Source: JALEFZ01 sp039817415 (lineage in GTDB: Bacteria > Bacteroidota > Bacteroidia > J057). From it: DNA of 64,000 nt. The position numbers were made by a program, and so were the translations under genes. The notes under the pieces were generated by a model. The model had not been told where the DNA came from, searched no databases, and worked only from the letters and a program-made list of their open reading frames with translations. The stretch lies in assembly GCA_039817415.1 (NCBI GenBank), contig JBCBVV010000009.1, forward strand, positions 62,001 to 126,000, written 5' to 3'. Shown here piece by piece: positions 60,312-64,000 of this stretch. The stretch's first letter is position 1. Every line of letters begins with the position of its first letter.

Positions 60312-61367
60312 TTAAGAAGTAGCTTCTACAGGCTCTTCTTCGTGTTCAAAGCCTTCCATGGCACTGTCTACTTCAGGTGCTACATAACTCAAATAAATGT
60401 AGCCTAGAATCCCAAGAGAGACCATCATGACAAACTGAGATAGGTGCATGATAAAAGCCCACGTGACGCCTAGGGATTTAGAGCTTTCATAAGCTCCTGT
60501 TACCATCAGGGCTGCAAATACCACCCAAACAGCTGTATGGTAGGATCCAATTCCACCGGGAGAGGGGAGTGCCATACCAATTCCTCCAATAACAGTAACA
60601 ATTACACTAAAGTATAGCAGATTGATGTCAAGGTTTGCTACTTCTTCAAGGGCGAAGAAGGCCACATAAGTCATCAGAATGTAGCAGACCCAAATGATGA
60701 TGGTATAAACAATGAATAGCCATGGCTTCTCAATATCCTTTACCGAAAGGGCAGACTTGAAAAGGTTCATGACAAAATCATCTAGTTTCTTGAAAAGAGG
60801 AATGTTCAAGAAGTGTTTTCTAAAGGCGAAATAGGAGACCAAGCCCGTTAGGCCGACACCACCTATGATGGCAAGCAATCCGACGCCTGATACACCATTG
60901 GGGAAAAATTCTGAAAGCATGCTTTCCAGTACATCAATTTCTAGTACAAAGGCTACCCCTATCAGGATCACCAAAATAAGGAGATCAAAAACACGTTCTA
61001 CTACTACGGACCCTACAGATTTTGCAAAAGGAATTTTATCGGATTTGATCAGGATGGAGCATCTAGCTACCTCACCGCCTCTAGGAATGGCTTGATTGAC
61101 CAGATAACCAAACATTACTGCAGAGAAAAGTCGAAGGTTTGATGGATTGTATCCAAAAGCTCGGTATTGCATCCCCCAGCGTACTCCTCTTATATAGTGA
61201 CTGAATCCACCTATCGCCATCGAAAACAACAACCATCCAAGGTTTGCATTTCTCACAGTCTCCGTGAACTCATCCCAAGATATGTCTTTCAATGCAAGGT
61301 ATAAGAGTAGGATGCCGAAGCCTGTAGCTGCAGCATACTTTAATACGTTAATAAGCGTCTTTTTCAA
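60312..61367 (-). CDS. YbhN/UPF0104 (LPG synthase-type) membrane protein
   Basis: A 351-residue membrane protein of the lysylphosphatidylglycerol-synthase transmembrane-region (YbhN) family, with about eight helices. Family traits are RNANLGWLLFSMAIGGFSHYIRGVRWGMQYR, FLFGYLVNQAIPRGGEVARC (here FGYLVNQAIPRGGEVARC), and ALPSPGGIGSYHTAVW. Members of this group move lipids or lipid-linked sugars and antibiotic-related head groups across membranes. It lacks the catalytic C-terminal acyltransferase domain of true MprF. Its place near flippase and sugar-transferase genes suggests a role in surface glycans or lipids. Confidence 0.87.
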   Translation of the reverse strand: MKKTLINVLKYAAATGFGILLLYLALKDISWDEFTETVRNANLGWLLFSMAIGGFSHYIRGVRWGMQYRAFGYNPSNLRLFSAVMFGYLVNQAIPRGGEVARCSILIKSDKIPFAKSVGSVVVERVFDLLILVILIGVAFVLEIDVLESMLSEFFPNGVSGVGLLAIIGGVGLTGLVSYFAFRKHFLNIPLFKKLDDFVMNLFKSALSVKDIEKPWLFIVYTIIIWVCYILMTYVAFFALEEVANLDINLLYFSVIVTVIGGIGMALPSPGGIGSYHTAVWVVFAALMVTGAYESSKSLGVTWAFIMHLSQFVMMVSLGILGYIYLSYVAPEVDSAMEGFEHEEEPVEATS

Positions 61368-61764
61368 TGGATAAGGTTTTATTTTTTACATCTACCCCTA
61401 AGGGCCTATAGGGATCAAAAGTAAAGTAAAATTTTAATTATCAAGACATAAAGTCATTCATTCTACAATAATGGAGGGCCAATTTTCAGTTTAACAGTTT
61501 AAGCGGCCATTAAGTGAAAAGTTTCGACCGTTCAATAAAATTAATCCATTTCCAACACGCTTTGGTCTTATCTTTGAAATAGCTTCAATACGTTCTTATC
61601 CTTTCACTCCCCCTTATTAATTTGACTTCTACATACTTTTGGCGCAATCGAAATAAATGTTCTTTTTTCTCTTACAATAAAGGGTAAGATTTGATATATT
61701 TCCACTCGGGAATTCTAACGCAACATTCACCATTATTTATCTGGCATACAACTGGTAATTCGCC
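61368..61764. other. Divergent intergenic region
   Basis: A 397-base, AT-rich region between the YbhN-like gene and the sugar transferase gene. It must carry both promoters. A weak -7-like TATATTTC (about 61694) lies before the sugar transferase gene. No coding frame or RNA family was recognised. Confidence 0.35.
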
Positions 61765-63174
61765 ATGAAGGTAAAAAAACAACGCATTATATTCGGCTAT
61801 ATCATTCTGGAACTGGTACTGCTAAACTTGGCCGTATTGATCTCTTTGTGGATCAAGGCTAATGTTTGGAATACCTGGCAAGACGCACGTCTTGATCAAT
61901 TCATTTCAGATGATATGTTCCCCTTGGCTATGATTTACAACATTAGTTGGATCCTAATTGTCCTGTTAAATGGTAATTCGGACCACTATATCTATAATTC
62001 CCTGGGCAAAAAGGTAAGAGATCTTGTCATAAACTGTTTTATTCTACTCGGAATGTCCTCTACAGTCATCCTGTTGATGGGCCTTCACAAGAATCCGCTG
62101 ACCGTATTGATAGGCCCGATCGTGATTTTTGGCCTGCTGAATCTGATTTCCTTCTTGATACTCAATCGATTAGTTGGGAATAGCAGCAAAGAGAAAAACT
62201 TTGGTTTGAATCTTTTGGTGTTAGGAGCAGGAAAAAGTGGAAAGCAAGTATTAAACTTTACTGAGCAGAATAAGCACCTGGGATACAAAGTTGTAGGCTT
62301 TTTAGACAACAACTATCCAGGAAGCAATGGCATCAACCTCCTAGGAGGAATGAACGATTTGCATCAGGTATTAGATACACAGCCAGTGGACGAAATCGTC
62401 ATTACCTTACCCGCGTCTGAAAAAGAGGACATCAGCAAGGCCATAAAAGCGGCAGACTTTAGGGGGATCAGGGTAAATATTGTCCCTGAATATCCAGAAC
62501 TTGACAATGAGCGCTATGAGTCCTATCAGTTGGGGACCATGCCAGTCCTTCAATTGAAGCAAACGCCGCTAGATAAGTTTCACAACTTCGTCCTGAAGAA
62601 AATTTTTGATACGCTATTCGCGGCCATGTTCCTGATATTCTTCTCCCCAGTGTTTTTGTTCATTGCCATTTGGATAAAATTAGATAGTAAAGGCCCTGTA
62701 TTTTATAAACCAGTTAGAAAAGGGGAAGCAGGTGGGAACTTTGTATGCTACAAGTTCCGCTCCATGTACGTAGACCAGAGCAAACATGCAGGTCAAAAAT
62801 CAACCACCAAAGACGACCCTAGAATTACCAAGGTGGGTAAGTTCCTAAGAAAAACATCTCTTGATGAAATTCCACAGTTTATCAATGTGGTTAAAGGAGA
62901 CATGTCCGTGGTTGGACCTAGGCCTCACCGTCTCAACCTAAATGATGAGTTTCAAGCAACGGTTGACAAATACATGATTCGTCAGTACGTCAAGCCAGGA
63001 ATTACAGGTTGGGCGCAGGTAAATGGATGGAGAGGTCCTACCGAAACCGAAGAGCAGAAATTAGAGCGTGCACGCCATGATCTCTGGTATGTAGAAAACT
63101 GGAGCTTCTGGTTGGACATCAAAATCATCTGGTTGACCGTATTTGGCAAGGAAGTGCATAACAATGCCTTCTAA
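61765..63174 (+). CDS. Undecaprenyl-phosphate glucose (hexose) phosphotransferase, WcaJ/WbaP-like
   Basis: A 469-residue polyprenol-phosphate hexose-1-phosphate transferase. The N-terminal part has about four membrane helices and a CoA-binding-like Rossmann region (LLVLGAGKSGKQVLNF, about residues 150-165). The C-terminal catalytic domain has KKIFDTLFAAMFLIFFSP (membrane hairpin), CYKFRSMYVD, DDPRITKVGKFLRKTSLDEIPQFINVVKGDMSVVGPRPH and GITGWAQVNGWRG. It starts assembly of exopolysaccharide or O-antigen units on undecaprenyl phosphate. It is divergent from the YbhN gene and monocistronic. Confidence 0.95.
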   Translation: MKVKKQRIIFGYIILELVLLNLAVLISLWIKANVWNTWQDARLDQFISDDMFPLAMIYNISWILIVLLNGNSDHYIYNSLGKKVRDLVINCFILLGMSSTVILLMGLHKNPLTVLIGPIVIFGLLNLISFLILNRLVGNSSKEKNFGLNLLVLGAGKSGKQVLNFTEQNKHLGYKVVGFLDNNYPGSNGINLLGGMNDLHQVLDTQPVDEIVITLPASEKEDISKAIKAADFRGIRVNIVPEYPELDNERYESYQLGTMPVLQLKQTPLDKFHNFVLKKIFDTLFAAMFLIFFSPVFLFIAIWIKLDSKGPVFYKPVRKGEAGGNFVCYKFRSMYVDQSKHAGQKSTTKDDPRITKVGKFLRKTSLDEIPQFINVVKGDMSVVGPRPHRLNLNDEFQATVDKYMIRQYVKPGITGWAQVNGWRGPTETEEQKLERARHDLWYVENWSFWLDIKIIWLTVFGKEVHNNAF

Positions 63175-63213
63175 ACCAACATGCTAAAAAGTAAGTATCC
63201 ATTGTAAGTATAA

Positions 63214-63248
63214 AAAAGAGAGCCATTCTATACGAATAGCTCTCTTTT
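63214..63248. terminator. Bidirectional terminator after the sugar transferase gene
   Basis: A 10-bp perfect stem (aaaagagagc / gctctctttt) with an inner 4-bp extension (attc / gaat). A residues precede and T residues follow, so both converging transcripts could end here. Confidence 0.85.
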
Positions 63249-63283
63249 GCTTTTTACGTGTCGTGATACCTTAAGCAAGCTTT

Positions 63284-64000
63284 TTATTTCTCTACGACTT
63301 TATCGCCACTCAATATCTTCTCCAAAATCTTCTGGGTAATCAAATAGGTTGGCTTAACACCAGCTGATCCTAAGGAGCCTGACGCAAGGGTAGATCCGCT
63401 AAGTAAGGGATTGTCAGAAGCATAATAGGCATATCTCAAAACGACATCCTTTGAAATAGTTTTTCGAATTCTAGCTGCCGCCTGAATCGCCTTTTGATAA
63501 TGGGCCCCTTCCATTTCTAATCCTATCGCTTTCCAAGAGGACTTCTTAAAGTAGGAGAGTACATCCCTGTTTTGGAGAGAAGTCCCCAGTACCGTAATCA
63601 TAGAGCCTTCACAGACGCGATTTCCCATTTCTTCAAAATCCTCACACCTAAAATCATTGTCAAAGGGGTAATTGTCAGCAGTTCCTTCAAAGACATGGGA
63701 ATTGGGTATCATTATATCTCCCTTTCCCCCAATTAAGATTCCTGCTTTGCCCATGATCGAAATGGACTTGACATTCATATAGTGATGTTGTTGCCCATCG
63801 TTATAGCTCTTCAGGAGTTCATCCATCGTCTCGAAGGCTTGTTCTCCGAAGGCATAGTCCATCACAAAAATCAAAGGTTTTTCTGACTCGATGTAGGATC
63901 GGTCCAACTTCAGTTCTGGTGAAATTTCGTCAAGGTCAATTTTAGAGGTATCAAATATCTGGATAGAAATGTTGGTGCCAGAGGGATCTTCCAATTCGTA
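63284..64000 (-). CDS. Nucleoside-phosphorylase-fold protein, 5'-truncated by the window edge
   Basis: The frame stays open to the right window edge, so the N-terminal part lies outside; a TTG at 63994 is not a safe start. The visible 236 residues contain SIMGKAGILIGGKGDIMIPNSHV, GNRVCEGSMITVLGTS and GLEMEGAHYQKAIQAAARI. These resemble the phosphorylase/MTA-SAH-nucleosidase fold, with the EMEGA motif that binds ribose. The substrate is unknown. The region SGSTLASGSLGSAG near the end is low in complexity. The 3' end shares a bidirectional terminator with the sugar transferase gene. Confidence 0.5.
   Translation of the reverse strand, partial: YELEDPSGTNISIQIFDTSKIDLDEISPELKLDRSYIESEKPLIFVMDYAFGEQAFETMDELLKSYNDGQQHHYMNVKSISIMGKAGILIGGKGDIMIPNSHVFEGTADNYPFDNDFRCEDFEEMGNRVCEGSMITVLGTSLQNRDVLSYFKKSSWKAIGLEMEGAHYQKAIQAAARIRKTISKDVVLRYAYYASDNPLLSGSTLASGSLGSAGVKPTYLITQKILEKILSGDKVVEK

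Noticed and set aside
1..64000. tRNA genes, rRNA, CRISPR arrays, insertion sequences, prophage
   Set aside because: No T-loop or cloverleaf candidates, no regularly spaced repeats, no transposase or integrase, and no phage structural genes were seen by eye; short tRNAs could be missed without a covariance search.

Overview
The window looks like a chromosomal segment from a member of the Bacteroidota, probably a marine, pigmented, gliding-type lineage (Cytophagia or Saprospiria; the genus cannot be read from the sequence). The evidence is type IX secretion (T9SS) C-terminal tails, PKD domains, a GH97 (SusB-like) enzyme, GldL- and PorV/PorQ-like proteins, a CruF-type carotenoid gene, TAnnTTTG-like -7 boxes and weak Shine-Dalgarno sites. 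I found no rRNA, tRNA, CRISPR array, insertion sequence or prophage. Genes are dense, on both strands, mostly single or in runs of two to four, and many convergent pairs share a bidirectional terminator or overlap by a few bases.

Layout. 0-7 kb: tail of an AHSA1-type protein, a GH97 glycosidase, an acetyltransferase, a BtuF/BtuC-like uptake pair without its ATPase, a duplicated GldL-like membrane protein, and flotillin-like FloA overlapping an OmpA-like protein. 7-12.4 kb: two closely similar MarR regulators in AT-rich DNA, then a large T9SS-exported subtilase. 12.7-20.8 kb: clpP-clpX, surface and lipoprotein genes of unknown role, a half-length asparaginase and a 750-residue-class secreted adhesin-like protein. 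20.8-28.7 kb: a cruF-cruG-like carotenoid glycoside pair, an acetyltransferase, a HAD phosphatase, pyridoxal kinase, tatA-gatA and an MltD-type transglycosylase. 28.8-38.7 kb: a PDZ-alpha/beta hydrolase whose nucleophile is missing, a metallophosphoesterase, a PiT-like transporter, folC, a PorV/PorQ-like barrel, a quinone oxidoreductase, a 67-residue protein with two sliding-clamp-like motifs, and a PhnZ-like HD oxygenase.

38.8-53.5 kb: Dps-like and YaaA genes (iron and peroxide defence), an orphan histidine kinase, an SDR protein, an endonuclease/exonuclease/phosphatase lipoprotein, a SirB1-like protein, a beta-barrel/ATP-grasp pair, an NlpC/P60-YARHG fusion, a DASH-type photolyase, RlmI and an M14 peptidase. 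53.6-64 kb: a surface-polysaccharide neighbourhood with a Wzx-like flippase, two paralogous lectin/lyase-like surface proteins (one a lipoprotein, one a T9SS cargo), a YbhN/LPG-synthase-type membrane protein and a polyprenyl-phosphate sugar transferase, ending in a partial nucleoside-phosphorylase-like gene.

The most promising undescribed items are: the 67-residue protein at 37192-37395, with a 13-residue tandem repeat carrying QLALF and QLTLF followed by a polybasic stretch; the orphan PhnZ-like oxygenase beside it; the paralogous lipoprotein/T9SS pair at 55.3-60 kb; and the hydrolase-fold protein at 28.8-30.2 kb with Gly where the serine nucleophile should be. All calls are from reading the sequence without database searches; family residue numbers quoted for comparison are from memory.
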